Source: Streptosporangiales bacterium (GTDB taxonomy: Bacteria > Actinomycetota > Actinomycetes > Streptosporangiales > Streptosporangiaceae). From it: DNA of 62,398 bases. A model generated the notes under the pieces. The model ran no database searches and was not told where the DNA came from. It was given only the letters and a program-made list of their open reading frames with translations. The position numbers and the translations under genes are program-made. Location of the stretch: the NCBI GenBank assembly GCA_009380095.1, contig WHSL01000006.1, positions 1 through 62,398 of the forward strand, written 5' to 3'. Shown one piece after another: positions 35,835-44,630 of the stretch (its first letter is position 1; every line of letters begins with the position of its first letter).

Positions 35835-36306
35835 GCGCGCGATCGTAACCCCAGGCCACAGGCGTACGGACCGGCCGGTTCCGGTCAGAGACCGGCGCTG
35901 TCGCCGTGTCAACGGACCGGCCGTCTCACGCGTCCTAGATGTGCCCGGCGATTTCGCGCCACTCGAGGAATCGCCGCCGTCGCGGCGTGCGGTGCCGTCC
36001 TTGCCGCACGGCCGAGAGCTGGTGAGCAGCGGACCCTTCCCTGTGGCCGTCCGCTGCGCACGCATGACGCCGGGCCCTCCACCGGACCGGGGACGAGGCT
36101 TCCCGCCCGCTCGGTCCGGTGGTGTCCGGCCGCCGGAAATCCCGGGTGTTACCCGGTTTTATGCGCCGTCGCGGCGTACACGCGAGTATCGCCGCGGCAC
36201 CGGGCCGCCGGAGACCCCGGTGGAAGGATGAGCCTCGGCATCGGCCTTCCCTCGCACGCGGGCGGTGCCCGGATCTGCCGCCTAACGTGTGAAAGAGCGT
36301 GTCTGT
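35835..36306. other. Intergenic region between divergent secreted-protein genes
   Basis: About 470 bases with no convincing gene. It should hold the promoters of the secreted repeat protein (leftward) and the GH26-like operon (rightward). The only clear structure is the hairpin at 36142-36160. Confidence 0.5.
36142..36160 (+). terminator. Intrinsic-terminator-like hairpin in the leader of the GH26 gene
   Basis: CCGGGT (36142-36147) pairs with ACCCGG (36151-36156) around a 3-base loop and is followed by TTTT. No rightward gene ends nearby, so it may attenuate the operon beginning at 36307 rather than end one. Confidence 0.4.
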
Positions 36307-37383
36307 ATGCAGGGTCGGGGCCGGCTCATCGCCGCGGTCATGACCACCCTGATCGTCGTCTCCGTGACGGTGCTCGCCACGCTGGCGACGCGGAAGCTGG
36401 CGTCGAGCAACCCCGGCACGCCGCTGCCGTCCGGCACGCCGTCACCCTCGGTCTCCACCACCCCGGGCCCCACGCCCACGCCGTTCCCCAGGCCCGCGCG
36501 CGGGCCGCATCCGCCGGACCGGGGGGCCTACCTGGGAGCCTGGGTGCAGCCGTGGATGGGCCACACGGCGGAGGACCGGATCACCGCGCTCACCCTGTAC
36601 GAGGGCATGGTGGGCCGCCGTCTCGACGTCGCGCACTTCTTCCGCAAGCAGGACAGGATGTTCCCCGGCCACGAGGAGCGACAGTCCATCGCGGGCGGGC
36701 GCATGGTGCTGATCTCCTGGGCGGGCGGCCCGTCCGCGGACGTGCGCTCGGGAAAGCTGGACGAGCTGCTGCGCGACCGCGCACGACGGGTACGGGACCT
36801 CGGCGTACCGGTCTTCCTGCGCTGGCGCTGGGAGATGGAGCGGCCCGACCTGGCGTCCAGCGCGGGCCCGCCGCGGGACTACATCGCCGCGTGGAAGCGC
36901 GCGCGCCGGATCTTCGCCGAGGAGGGCGCGGCCAACGCGGGCTGGGTGTGGTGCCCGACCGCGTACGGCTTCGGGCTGGGCCGCGCGCAGCCGTTCTACC
37001 CCGGGGACGACCAGGTGGACTGGATCTGCGCGGACGCCTACTCCGACGAGGGGAAGCGGCCGCTGGAGACCGCGCTGAAGGAGTTCCTCGACTGGGCCAA
37101 GGACCATCCGGACAAACCGATCATGATCGGCGAGTACGGGGCCACCGACCACGGCGGCCGCCGCGCCGCCTGGCTACGCGAGGTCGGAGCCATGGCCAAG
37201 CGCCGGCCGCAGATCAAGGCCCTTGTATATTTCGATTCGAACTTCGAGAAAAACGGACATGTCTGGCCGTACACTCTCCGGGATTCCCCCGCATCCCTGG
37301 ACGCGCTCCGTGGCCTGCTGGCCGACCCGTATTTCAACCCTCGGCGGTTGCCCGCCGAGCGTCGGCCGACCGCAACCCCCTAG
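36307..37383 (+). CDS. GH26-like secreted glycoside hydrolase
   Basis: A 358-residue protein anchored or secreted by an N-terminal hydrophobic helix (LIAAVMTTLIVVSVTVLAT) and a Pro/Thr-rich linker. The catalytic domain has LGAWVQPWMG at its start, FLRWRWEMERPDL carrying the acid/base glutamate of GH26, and PIMIGEYGATDHGG carrying the nucleophile glutamate. GH26 enzymes cleave beta-mannans or related glycans. In the polysaccharide locus it may trim or release the product. I preferred the ATG at 36307 to the GTG at 36289. Confidence 0.75.
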   Translation: MQGRGRLIAAVMTTLIVVSVTVLATLATRKLASSNPGTPLPSGTPSPSVSTTPGPTPTPFPRPARGPHPPDRGAYLGAWVQPWMGHTAEDRITALTLYEGMVGRRLDVAHFFRKQDRMFPGHEERQSIAGGRMVLISWAGGPSADVRSGKLDELLRDRARRVRDLGVPVFLRWRWEMERPDLASSAGPPRDYIAAWKRARRIFAEEGAANAGWVWCPTAYGFGLGRAQPFYPGDDQVDWICADAYSDEGKRPLETALKEFLDWAKDHPDKPIMIGEYGATDHGGRRAAWLREVGAMAKRRPQIKALVYFDSNFEKNGHVWPYTLRDSPASLDALRGLLADPYFNPRRLPAERRPTATP

Positions 37384-37392
37384 GGAGTCCGC

Positions 37393-37848
37393 ATGACGTC
37401 TCGCGCGTTGCTGGTCGGTTCCAGCGGCGGGCATCTGGCCCAGCTTCTCGCGCTGCGCCCCTGGTGGGACGGGCGGGAGCGCACGTGGGTCACGTTCCGT
37501 ACACCGGACGCGGAGTCGCTGCTGGCGGGTGAGCACACGGTGTGGGCGCACCACCCGACCACGCGCAACATCCCGAACCTGATCCGCAACACACTTCTCG
37601 CGGTGCGGCTGCTGGCCCGGTCCCGTCCCGACGTGGTGATCTCCACCGGCGCGGGGGTGGCCTTCCCGTTCTTCGTGCTGGCCCGGCTGCTCCGGGTGCC
37701 CACGGTCTACATCGAGGTGTACGACCGCATCGACACCCCGACGCTGACCGCCCGGCTGTGCCGCCCGTTCACATCGCTGTTCCTCGTGCAGTGGGAGGAA
37801 CAGCGGCGTTTCGCCCGAGACTCCGTGGTCGTGGGGAACCTGTTGTGA
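37393..37848 (+). CDS. Alg14/PssD-like glycosyltransferase subunit
   Basis: A 151-residue membrane-associated protein. ALLVGSSGGHLAQLLALRPW is the Alg14/PssD start. VVISTGAGVAFPFFVLARLL is its membrane-facing helix, and VPTVYIEVYDRIDTPTLTARL matches the conserved FIES-like region. Alone it is inactive in known systems; it recruits a catalytic Alg13/PssE partner, here encoded directly after with a GTGA overlap. Together they add a second sugar to the lipid-linked intermediate. Confidence 0.85.
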   Translation: MTSRALLVGSSGGHLAQLLALRPWWDGRERTWVTFRTPDAESLLAGEHTVWAHHPTTRNIPNLIRNTLLAVRLLARSRPDVVISTGAGVAFPFFVLARLLRVPTVYIEVYDRIDTPTLTARLCRPFTSLFLVQWEEQRRFARDSVVVGNLL

Positions 37849-39353
37849 GCGAGCCATCCGCAGAAGCGCTTCCGCTGGTGCTGGTGACGGTCGGGACCGA
37901 CCACCACGCCTTCGCCCGGCTGGTCGGCTGGGCCGACCGATGGGCCGCCGACCGCGGGCACGTACGGGTCCTGGTGCAGCACGGGGCCAGCATTGCCCCT
38001 TCGCACGCGGCCGGCCGCGCCTTCCTCGACCACGGTGAGCTGCAGGAGGCCATGGCGAGCGCGGTCGCGGTCGTCACGCACGGCGGGCCGGCCACCATCA
38101 CCGAGGCCCGGCGCACCGGGCACCTGCCGATCGTGGTGCCGCGCGACCCCGGCCTGGGCGAGCACGTGGACGACCACCAGCAGCGCTTCGTCACCCGGCT
38201 GGCGGCGGCGGGGCTGGTCCGGGCCTGCGCGTCGGAGGAGGAGCTGCGCGAGCTGCTGGACGACGCGCTCAAGGCGCCCGAGCGGCACCGGATCGGCACG
38301 CCCGAGGCGGCGGCCGAGGGGCAGGCGCCGGTGCCCGCCGCCGTACGGCGGGCCGGGGAGCTCATCGACACGCTGGTGGCGGCGCGCCGCGGGCCGGTCG
38401 AGGCGGCCGTCGTGGAGGACGACGCCGGCGAGCCCGCGGACGGCGACTGGCCCTCGGTGACCGTGGTGATCCCCACCCGCGACCGGCCGGAGCTGCTCCG
38501 CGCCACGCTGGAGGCGATCCGGGCGCAGGACTACCCGGGGCCGGTGGAGTGCCTCGTCGTGTACGACCAGAGCGACCCGGACCACACGCTGGAGGACGCC
38601 GGTCCGGAGCGGCAGGTCCGGGTCATCGTCAACGAGCGCAGCGCCGGGCTGGCCGGGGCGCGCAACACCGGGGTGCTGGCCACCACGGCCCCGTACGTGG
38701 CGTTCTGCGACGACGACGACCTGTGGCTGCGCGGCAAGCTGCGCGCGCAGGTCCGCACGCTGCTCGCCGACCCGTCCGCGGAGCTCGTCTGCTGCGGCAT
38801 CCGGGTCGCCTACGACGGCACCGAGGTGGACCGGCCGCTGGCGCTCACCCAGGTGTCCCTGAACGACCTGCTGCGGTCCCGGCTCACCGAGCTGCACCCC
38901 TCCACCTTCGTGATGCGGCGGGACGCGCTGGTGGACGGCTTCGGGCTCGTCAGCGAGGAGATCCCCGGCAGCTACGGGGAGGACTACGAGTTCCTGCTGC
39001 GCGCGGCCCGGCGCGGCGGCGTGCGCAACGTCCCCGAGGTCGGCGTGCGGGTGCTCTGGCACCGCAGGTCGTACTTCACCAGCCGCTGGGAGACCATCTC
39101 CACGGCGCTCACCTGGCTGCTCGACCGCTACCCGGAGTTCCGCCTGGAACCCCGCGGCCACGCCCGCGTCGCCGGACAGATCGCCTTCGCCGAGGCCGCC
39201 CGCGGCCGCCGTGCGGCGGCGCTGCGCTGGGCGTGGCGTACGGTCCGGTCGCACCCCGCCGAGGCCCGCGCCCATCTCGCCCTTGCCGTCGCCTGCGGCC
39301 TCCCCGCCGACGCCATCCTCCGCCAACTGCATAAACGAGGCCGCGGCATCTGA
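37845..39353 (+). CDS. Alg13/PssE-like domain fused to a GT2 glycosyltransferase
   Basis: A 502-residue bifunctional protein. Residues 10-170 are the Alg13/PssE catalytic half (LVLVTVGTDHHAFARLVGWA, VVTHGGPATITEARRTGHLP, VVPRDPGLGEHVDDHQ). After a linker, residues 200-430 are a GT-A family 2 enzyme (VTVVIPTRDRPELLRATLEA, GLAGARNTGVLATTAPYVAF, CDDDDLW DxD site, SYGEDYEFLLRAAR). The fusion places two consecutive sugar-adding steps in one chain. The GTG start overlaps the PssD-like stop, so both subunits are co-translated. Confidence 0.82.
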   Translation: MSEPSAEALPLVLVTVGTDHHAFARLVGWADRWAADRGHVRVLVQHGASIAPSHAAGRAFLDHGELQEAMASAVAVVTHGGPATITEARRTGHLPIVVPRDPGLGEHVDDHQQRFVTRLAAAGLVRACASEEELRELLDDALKAPERHRIGTPEAAAEGQAPVPAAVRRAGELIDTLVAARRGPVEAAVVEDDAGEPADGDWPSVTVVIPTRDRPELLRATLEAIRAQDYPGPVECLVVYDQSDPDHTLEDAGPERQVRVIVNERSAGLAGARNTGVLATTAPYVAFCDDDDLWLRGKLRAQVRTLLADPSAELVCCGIRVAYDGTEVDRPLALTQVSLNDLLRSRLTELHPSTFVMRRDALVDGFGLVSEEIPGSYGEDYEFLLRAARRGGVRNVPEVGVRVLWHRRSYFTSRWETISTALTWLLDRYPEFRLEPRGHARVAGQIAFAEAARGRRAAALRWAWRTVRSHPAEARAHLALAVACGLPADAILRQLHKRGRGI

Positions 39354-39399
39354 CCAACCGGCACTCCCAACACGATGCGCCACGCTAACATTACTCAGC

Positions 39400-40299
39400 G
39401 TGCACGATCTCGGGGGGGATCCGCACGGGGACGGCCATCGGCTGGTCTTCGTGGGGGGTTTGCATCGCAGCGGTACGACACTCCTGGCGCGCTGCCTCGC
39501 GGCGCATCCGGAGGTGAGCGGCTTCGCGGGGACGGGGGTCCCGGAGGACGAGGGCCAGCACCTGCAGAGCGTCTATCCCACGGCGCGCGCGTACGGCGGG
39601 CCGGGCAGGTTCGCCCGCCACCCGGGCGCGCACCGTACGGAGCGGCACGCCGCCGACCCGGGCGCCGAGGCGGCGGAGCTGCTGCGCCAGTGGCGCCCGC
39701 ACTGGGACCTGCGGCGGCCCGTCCTGGTGGAGAAGTCGCCGCCCAACCTGGTCATGACCCGCTACCTGCAGGCGCTGTTCCCGCAGGCCAGGTTCGTGAT
39801 GGTGGTCCGGCATCCGGTCACGGTCACGCTGGCCACCGCGCGCTGGCGGCGCCGCAGCCCGCTGGGCCGGCTCTTCGACAACTGGTTCCACGGCCACGCG
39901 CTGCTGACCGGCGACGCGGAGCGGCTGTCCCGGCTGCACGTGGTGCGGTACGAGCGGCTCGTCGCCGACCCGGCCGCCGTGCTCGGCGAGGTCGGCGCGT
40001 TCCTCGGGCTCGGCGGCACGGTGCCGGGCGACGCCGTCAACCCCGCGCGCAGCGACCGGTACCGCCGCCAGTGGGAGGCCATGGCCGGCTCCTCCCGGCC
40101 CTGGCGGCGGCTCGCGCACGCCCGCCTCGTCCACCGCTACGAGTCCGCGGCCCGCGCGCACGGCTACAGCCTCGCCGATCTCGACCACCTCGCCCCCGGT
40201 ACGTGGCCGCTCCCGGTAGATTGCCGGTCATGTTCGGCGGGAGCGACACCGAAGGTGCCGGGGGGCCGCGACGGCGCCGTCCGGTCCGCCTCGCGCTGA
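39400..40299 (+). CDS. Sulfotransferase family protein
   Basis: A 299-residue sulfotransferase. LVFVGGLHRSGTTLLARCLA is the PAPS 5'-phosphosulfate loop. RFVMVVRHPVTVTLATARWR is the 3'-phosphate-binding segment, and LHVVRYERLVADPAAVLGEV the typical late strand. VLVEKSPPNLVMTRYLQALF is also conserved in the family. The GTG at 39400 immediately precedes the first strand. The 3' end overlaps the next gene by 70 bases in another frame, an unusually long overlap. Confidence 0.83.
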   Translation: MHDLGGDPHGDGHRLVFVGGLHRSGTTLLARCLAAHPEVSGFAGTGVPEDEGQHLQSVYPTARAYGGPGRFARHPGAHRTERHAADPGAEAAELLRQWRPHWDLRRPVLVEKSPPNLVMTRYLQALFPQARFVMVVRHPVTVTLATARWRRRSPLGRLFDNWFHGHALLTGDAERLSRLHVVRYERLVADPAAVLGEVGAFLGLGGTVPGDAVNPARSDRYRRQWEAMAGSSRPWRRLAHARLVHRYESAARAHGYSLADLDHLAPGTWPLPVDCRSCSAGATPKVPGGRDGAVRSASR

Positions 40300-41369
40300 T
40301 CGTCCTCCTGGTGCTCGCGCTGCCGGCGGGCTTCGTCGCCTGCCGCGCCGCCGAGCGCTCCACCGCCGGCCCGGCTCCGCCGCCGCGGCCCTCGGACATC
40401 CCGTCCACGCTCGGCGGCAGCGCGTCCCCCGAGGCGACCGACAAGGGCTGGCACAAGCCGAAGCCGCCCGCGAAGAAGTGCAAGGTGACCGCGATCGCCG
40501 AGCCCACCTGCGGCGCATGGTGGGGGATCAGCCTGGGCGAGTACGAGCTGACCGGCCTGGAGCGCACCGTCGGGCGCAAGTTCGACATCGTGTACGAGTG
40601 GCACGGCGTGGACCAGCCCGCGGTGCCCACCGACGGCGAGCTCGCTCGGTCGCGTCAGGGGCGCTTCCTGCACGTGAACGTGGAGGCCCGGCGCTTCCTC
40701 CAGCCGGGGCACCCCGCGGTGCGCTATTCGGAGATCATCAACGGCCACTTCGACGGCCCGCTAAAGGCGCAGGCGAAGCGCTTCGGCAAGGCCGGCCAGA
40801 AGGTCTTCGTCACCTTCGACCACGAGGCCGACGCCAAGACCCGGTACAACGTGCGCGGCACGCCGGCGGAGTTCGTCGCGGCCTGGCGGCACATCGTGGA
40901 CCTCTACCGGAAGCACGGCGCGGACAACGTGGTCTTCGTGTGGAACGTCACCGGCTGGTCCGGCAACTTCGGGAAGCTGCCGGGACTGTGGCCGGGCAAC
41001 GACTACGTCGACTGGCTGAGCTGGGAGGGCTACAACATGTCCGCCTGCCGGCCGGAGCAGAAGGCGGTGCTGAGCTTCGACGCCGCGGTCCGCCCGATGT
41101 ACGACTGGGTGCAGCGGCACGGGCCCGATCATGGCATCGACCGGGACAAGCCCGTGATGATCAGCGAGATGGGCACGACCAGCCTCGGCGGCCATACCGC
41201 GGACTGGTACCGCGCCATCCCCGGCACGCTGCGCGACCTGCCGCGCATCCGCGCCGTGAAGCTGTGGAACGAGCGGGTCGGCCCGTGTGACTTCCGCCTG
41301 CCGGTGACAGGCGGCCTCGGGGCTTTCACGGCCGCGGGCGCGGATCCGTACCTCAACCACGCCCACTGA
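40230..41369 (+). CDS. Second GH26-like secreted protein
   Basis: A 379-residue exported protein. A short basic start and hydrophobic helix (RLALIVLLVLALPAGFVACRA) include a cysteine that could be a lipobox (GFVAC). A Pro-rich linker follows. The domain shows VFVTFDHEADAKTRYNVRGT with the acid/base glutamate, VVFVWNVTGWSGNF, and PVMISEMGTTSLGGHTADWY with the nucleophile glutamate. The cysteines of KKCKVTAIAEPTCGAWW may pair. It is a paralogue in type, not a close copy, of the GH26-like protein at 36307. It starts inside the sulfotransferase gene. Confidence 0.72.
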   Translation: MFGGSDTEGAGGPRRRRPVRLALIVLLVLALPAGFVACRAAERSTAGPAPPPRPSDIPSTLGGSASPEATDKGWHKPKPPAKKCKVTAIAEPTCGAWWGISLGEYELTGLERTVGRKFDIVYEWHGVDQPAVPTDGELARSRQGRFLHVNVEARRFLQPGHPAVRYSEIINGHFDGPLKAQAKRFGKAGQKVFVTFDHEADAKTRYNVRGTPAEFVAAWRHIVDLYRKHGADNVVFVWNVTGWSGNFGKLPGLWPGNDYVDWLSWEGYNMSACRPEQKAVLSFDAAVRPMYDWVQRHGPDHGIDRDKPVMISEMGTTSLGGHTADWYRAIPGTLRDLPRIRAVKLWNERVGPCDFRLPVTGGLGAFTAAGADPYLNHAH

Positions 41370-41377
41370 CGCGCCGG

Positions 41378-42301
41378 TCAGTAGTCGTAGCGGCGCCGGA
41401 GGGGGAGCGTCAGGAGCGAGACGAGGGCGCGCCGGGCGGCGCCGGGGGCGGTGCGCCAGGCCTCGTCGGCCCGCACCGCCAGCTCGCCGGTACGGAACCG
41501 CATGGGATTGCCGGAGACGGTGTGCGTGGGGGTGAGCCGGGCGACCCCGCCCTCCAGGGTCCCGGCGGGCACCTCGGGGACTCCGGCGAAGCGCGCCGCC
41601 TGCCTGAGGTGGCCGGACGGGTCCGCCACGAAGTCCTCGTACCGGATCCGGAGCGTCGGCACGCCGCGGGCGGCGAGCCGGTCGAACGCGGTGTTCTGTG
41701 CCAGCCAGTGCGCGGCCGCCTCCGGCGGCCGGTACGTGGCCATGAACTGCTCGGGACTGGTGGGGGTGGCGTCCGGCCGCGGTATCCGCTTGGTCCAGGC
41801 GTACGCCACCGCGCGCGGGTCCCGTACGACGTGCAGCACGCGCAGGTCGACGCCGTCGGCCCAGCGGAGGCAGGCGGCCAGCGAGGCGTGCTTGCTGGAG
41901 TCCACCACCGCGGGCGCCCCGGACACCTCCCTGACCGCCGCGTAGAGCCGCAGGTACGGCTCCGTGTAGCGCTCCACCCCGGCCCGCAGCGACGCGCCGA
42001 GCGTGGCGCCGGTGAGCCGGGGAAGGAAGCGCGTACGGTCCACCGCGCCCTTCAGCTCCGCCACCGTCGCGGGGTCGACCCGGTCCCAGCCGCCGAACGC
42101 GACCTCCCCCACCTTGCCCCAGAACGGGCAGGCGGAGAACGCCTCGCCGCAGCCGCACGGCTCGTCGTCGACGAGCGCGCGCCGCCACATGTGCACGGTC
42201 TCGCCGATCGAGCACACGCCGGGCAGCTCGCCGAGGAGCCGCTCGAGCAGGGTCGAGCCGCTGCGGCCGAGGCCGCCCACGAAGACGACGACCGGCGCCA
42301 C
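41378..42301 (-). CDS. Sulfotransferase family protein
   Basis: A 307-residue sulfotransferase. VVFVGGLGRSGSTLLERLLG is the PAPS loop, VLHVVRDPRAVAYAWTKRIP the 3'-phosphate-binding region and LRIRYEDFVADPSGHLRQAA the late strand. A CGCGEAFSACPFW cluster after the first helix is found in one bacterial subgroup of this family. It follows cysN by 4 bases, so the enzyme is co-transcribed with the genes that make its donor. Confidence 0.87.
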   Translation of the reverse strand: MAPVVVFVGGLGRSGSTLLERLLGELPGVCSIGETVHMWRRALVDDEPCGCGEAFSACPFWGKVGEVAFGGWDRVDPATVAELKGAVDRTRFLPRLTGATLGASLRAGVERYTEPYLRLYAAVREVSGAPAVVDSSKHASLAACLRWADGVDLRVLHVVRDPRAVAYAWTKRIPRPDATPTSPEQFMATYRPPEAAAHWLAQNTAFDRLAARGVPTLRIRYEDFVADPSGHLRQAARFAGVPEVPAGTLEGGVARLTPTHTVSGNPMRFRTGELAVRADEAWRTAPGAARRALVSLLTLPLRRRYDY

Positions 42302-42305
42302 GGCC

Positions 42306-43574
42306 TCAGCGCGCCTCGGTGATCATGCCGGCCCCGACGGTGGCGTTGGTGCTCTCGTCTACGAGGATGAAGCCGCCGGTGAACCGGTTGCGCTTGTACT
42401 CGTCCGCGAACAGCGGGTGCGTGACGCGCAGGCTCACCCGGCCGATCTCGTTCAGCCCCAGCCGGTCCGCGCCCTCGTCCCGGTGCAGCGTGTTCACGTC
42501 TAGCCGGTAGTGCAGGTCGCGCACCATGGCGCGGGCCGACCGGGTGGTGTGCTTGATGGCCAGCTTGGCCCGCGGAGTGAGCGCGCGCTCGTCGCTCATC
42601 CAGCACACCATGGCCTCGATGTCCTGCGTGACGTGCGGCTGGTTGTTCGGCCGGCACAGCATGTCGCCGCGCGAGATGTCGATCTCGTCCTCCAGCAGCA
42701 CCGTCACCGACATCGGCGGGAAGGCCTCGTCCACCGGGCCGTCCATGGTCTCGATGCGGGCGATCCTGGTGGTCAGCCCGGAGGGCAGGTGCATGATCTC
42801 GTCGCCGGGCTTGAGCACGCCCCCGGCCACCTGGCCGGCGTAGCCGCGGTAGTCGTGGAACCGCGGGTCCGTGGCGCGCTGCGGGCGGATCACGTACTGC
42901 ACGGGGAACCGTACGTCGATCAGGTTGCGGTCCGAGGCGATGTGCACGTTCTCCAGGTGGTGCAGGAGCGACGGGCCGTCGTACCACGGCATGTTGGGCG
43001 ACCTGTCGACGACGTTGTCGCCGTGCAGCGCGGAGATCGGCACGAACGTCAGGTCCGCCACGTCGAGCTTGGCGGCGAACCGGGTGAAGTCATCCCGGAT
43101 CCGCTCGAAGGTCTCCCGGTCGTAGTCCACCAGGTCCATCTTGTTGACCGCCACCACCAGGTGCGGCACCTGCAGCAGGGTGGCCAGGAAGGCGTGCCGC
43201 CGGCTCTGCTCCAGCAGCCCCTTGCGCGCGTCCACCAGGATGATGGCCAGGTCGGAGGTGGAGGCCCCGGTCACCATGTTGCGGGTGTACTGCACGTGCC
43301 CCGGGGTGTCCGCGATGATGAACTTCCGCTTGGGGGTGGCGAAGTACCGGTACGCGACGTCGATCGTGATGCCCTGCTCGCGCTCGGCCCGCAGGCCGTC
43401 GGTGAGCAGCGCGAGGTTGGTCTGCTCCTCGCCGCGCGCCAGGCTCGTCCGCTCCACGGCCTCGAGCTGGTCCTCGAAGATCGACTTGGAGTCGTACAGC
43501 AGCCGCCCGATCAGCGTGCTCTTCCCGTCGTCGACGGACCCCGCGGTGGCGAACCTCAGAATGTCCATGGTCAC
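42306..43574 (-). CDS. cysN: Sulfate adenylyltransferase GTPase subunit CysN
   Basis: A 422-residue GTPase that drives APS formation with CysD. FATAGSVDDGKSTLIGRLLYD is G1, ERTSLARGEEQTNLALLTDG and EREQGITIDVAYRYF contain G2, and IIADTPGHVQYTRNMVTGAS is G3. VVAVNKMDLVDYD is G4. The beta-barrel domains follow (RFPVQYVIRPQ, FTGGFILVDESTNATVGAGMI). It is the CysN-only form without a C-terminal APS kinase, consistent with a separate cysC at 23523. cysQ-cysD-cysN-sulfotransferase form one operon. Confidence 0.95.
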   Translation of the reverse strand: MTMDILRFATAGSVDDGKSTLIGRLLYDSKSIFEDQLEAVERTSLARGEEQTNLALLTDGLRAEREQGITIDVAYRYFATPKRKFIIADTPGHVQYTRNMVTGASTSDLAIILVDARKGLLEQSRRHAFLATLLQVPHLVVAVNKMDLVDYDRETFERIRDDFTRFAAKLDVADLTFVPISALHGDNVVDRSPNMPWYDGPSLLHHLENVHIASDRNLIDVRFPVQYVIRPQRATDPRFHDYRGYAGQVAGGVLKPGDEIMHLPSGLTTRIARIETMDGPVDEAFPPMSVTVLLEDEIDISRGDMLCRPNNQPHVTQDIEAMVCWMSDERALTPRAKLAIKHTTRSARAMVRDLHYRLDVNTLHRDEGADRLGLNEIGRVSLRVTHPLFADEYKRNRFTGGFILVDESTNATVGAGMITEAR

Positions 43575-43686
43575 TGGTCGCTCACCTGCCTCACTCCCTC
43601 CGCGACCGCCGCAGTGGGAACGGGGTTCGGCGAGGCGAAGGGGCGGCGACCACTCCGCTCGCTGCGTCCGGTTCGCTCCGTCGTCA

Positions 43687-44613
43687 TCAGAAGTAGCCCT
43701 CCCGCTTGCGGTCCTCCATGGCGGCCTCGCTGGTCCGGTCGTCGGCGCGGGTCTGGCCGCGCTCGGTGATCCGGGTGGCGGCGATCTCCGCGATCACCTC
43801 GTCGATCGCCACCGCGGTGGACTTCACCGCGCCGGTGCAGGTCATGTCGCCGACGGTGCGGTAGCGCACGGTGGCCTCGAACACCGGCTCGTCCTCGCCG
43901 CGGGCGACGTACGGGTTGTCCGCCAGCAGGATGCCGTCCCGCTCGAACACCGCGCGCGGGTGCGAGAAGTAGACCGACGGGATCTCCAGGCCCTCGCGCT
44001 TGATGTAGTCCCAGATGTCCAGCTCGGTCCAGTTGGACAGCGGGAACGTACGGATGTGCTCCCCGCGCCGGATCCGCCCGTTGAACAGGTTCCACAGCTC
44101 GGGCCGCTGGTTCTTCGGGTCCCACTGGCCGAACTCGTCGCGGAAGGAGAACACCCGCTCCTTGGCCCGGGCCTTCTCCTCGTCGCGCCGGGCGCCGCCG
44201 AACGCGACGTCGAACTCGTGCTCCTCGATGGCGTCCAGCAGCGCCGTGGTCTGCAGCCGGTTGCGGCTGGCCCAGCGGCCCGCCTCCTCGGTCACCTTGC
44301 CCGCGTCGATGGCGGCCTGCACGGACGCGACCACCAGCCGTACGCCCAGCTCCTCGACCCGCCGGTCGCGGAAGTCGAGCACCTCCGGGAAGTTGTGGCC
44401 GGTGTCCACGTGCATCACCGGGAACGGCAGCGGTGCCGGCCAGAACGCCTTCTCCGCCAGCCGGAGCATGACGATGGAGTCCTTGCCGCCGGAGAACAGC
44501 AGCACCGGCCGCTCGAACTCCGAGACCACCTCGCGGAAGATGTGGATGGACTCGGCCTCGAGCACGTCGAGCTGCGAGAGCATGTAATCGCTTCGGAGCA
44601 TGGAGAAACCCAT
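43687..44613 (-). CDS. cysD: Sulfate adenylyltransferase subunit CysD
   Basis: A 308-residue PP-loop ATPase. VLLFSGGKDSIVMLRLAEKA is the SGGxDS pyrophosphate-binding loop. VMHVDTGHNFPEVLDFRD, FGGARRDEEKARAKERVFSF and FPLSNWTELDIWDYI are diagnostic for CysD. It activates sulfate to adenylylsulfate with CysN. The start is at 44613 or the in-frame ATG at 44601; the frame stays open to 44808, but that extension lies inside cysQ and is not conserved. It begins 17 bases after cysQ. Confidence 0.95.
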   Translation of the reverse strand: MGFSMLRSDYMLSQLDVLEAESIHIFREVVSEFERPVLLFSGGKDSIVMLRLAEKAFWPAPLPFPVMHVDTGHNFPEVLDFRDRRVEELGVRLVVASVQAAIDAGKVTEEAGRWASRNRLQTTALLDAIEEHEFDVAFGGARRDEEKARAKERVFSFRDEFGQWDPKNQRPELWNLFNGRIRRGEHIRTFPLSNWTELDIWDYIKREGLEIPSVYFSHPRAVFERDGILLADNPYVARGEDEPVFEATVRYRTVGDMTCTGAVKSTAVAIDEVIAEIAATRITERGQTRADDRTSEAAMEDRKREGYF

Positions 44614-44630
44614 CGGTGCGGCGGTCTCGG

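Noticed and set aside
33519-37532. Plus-strand frame of over 1300 codons opposite the secreted repeat protein and running through GH26
   Set aside because: It crosses an intergenic region and real genes in a wrong frame; composition is typical of a shadow frame.
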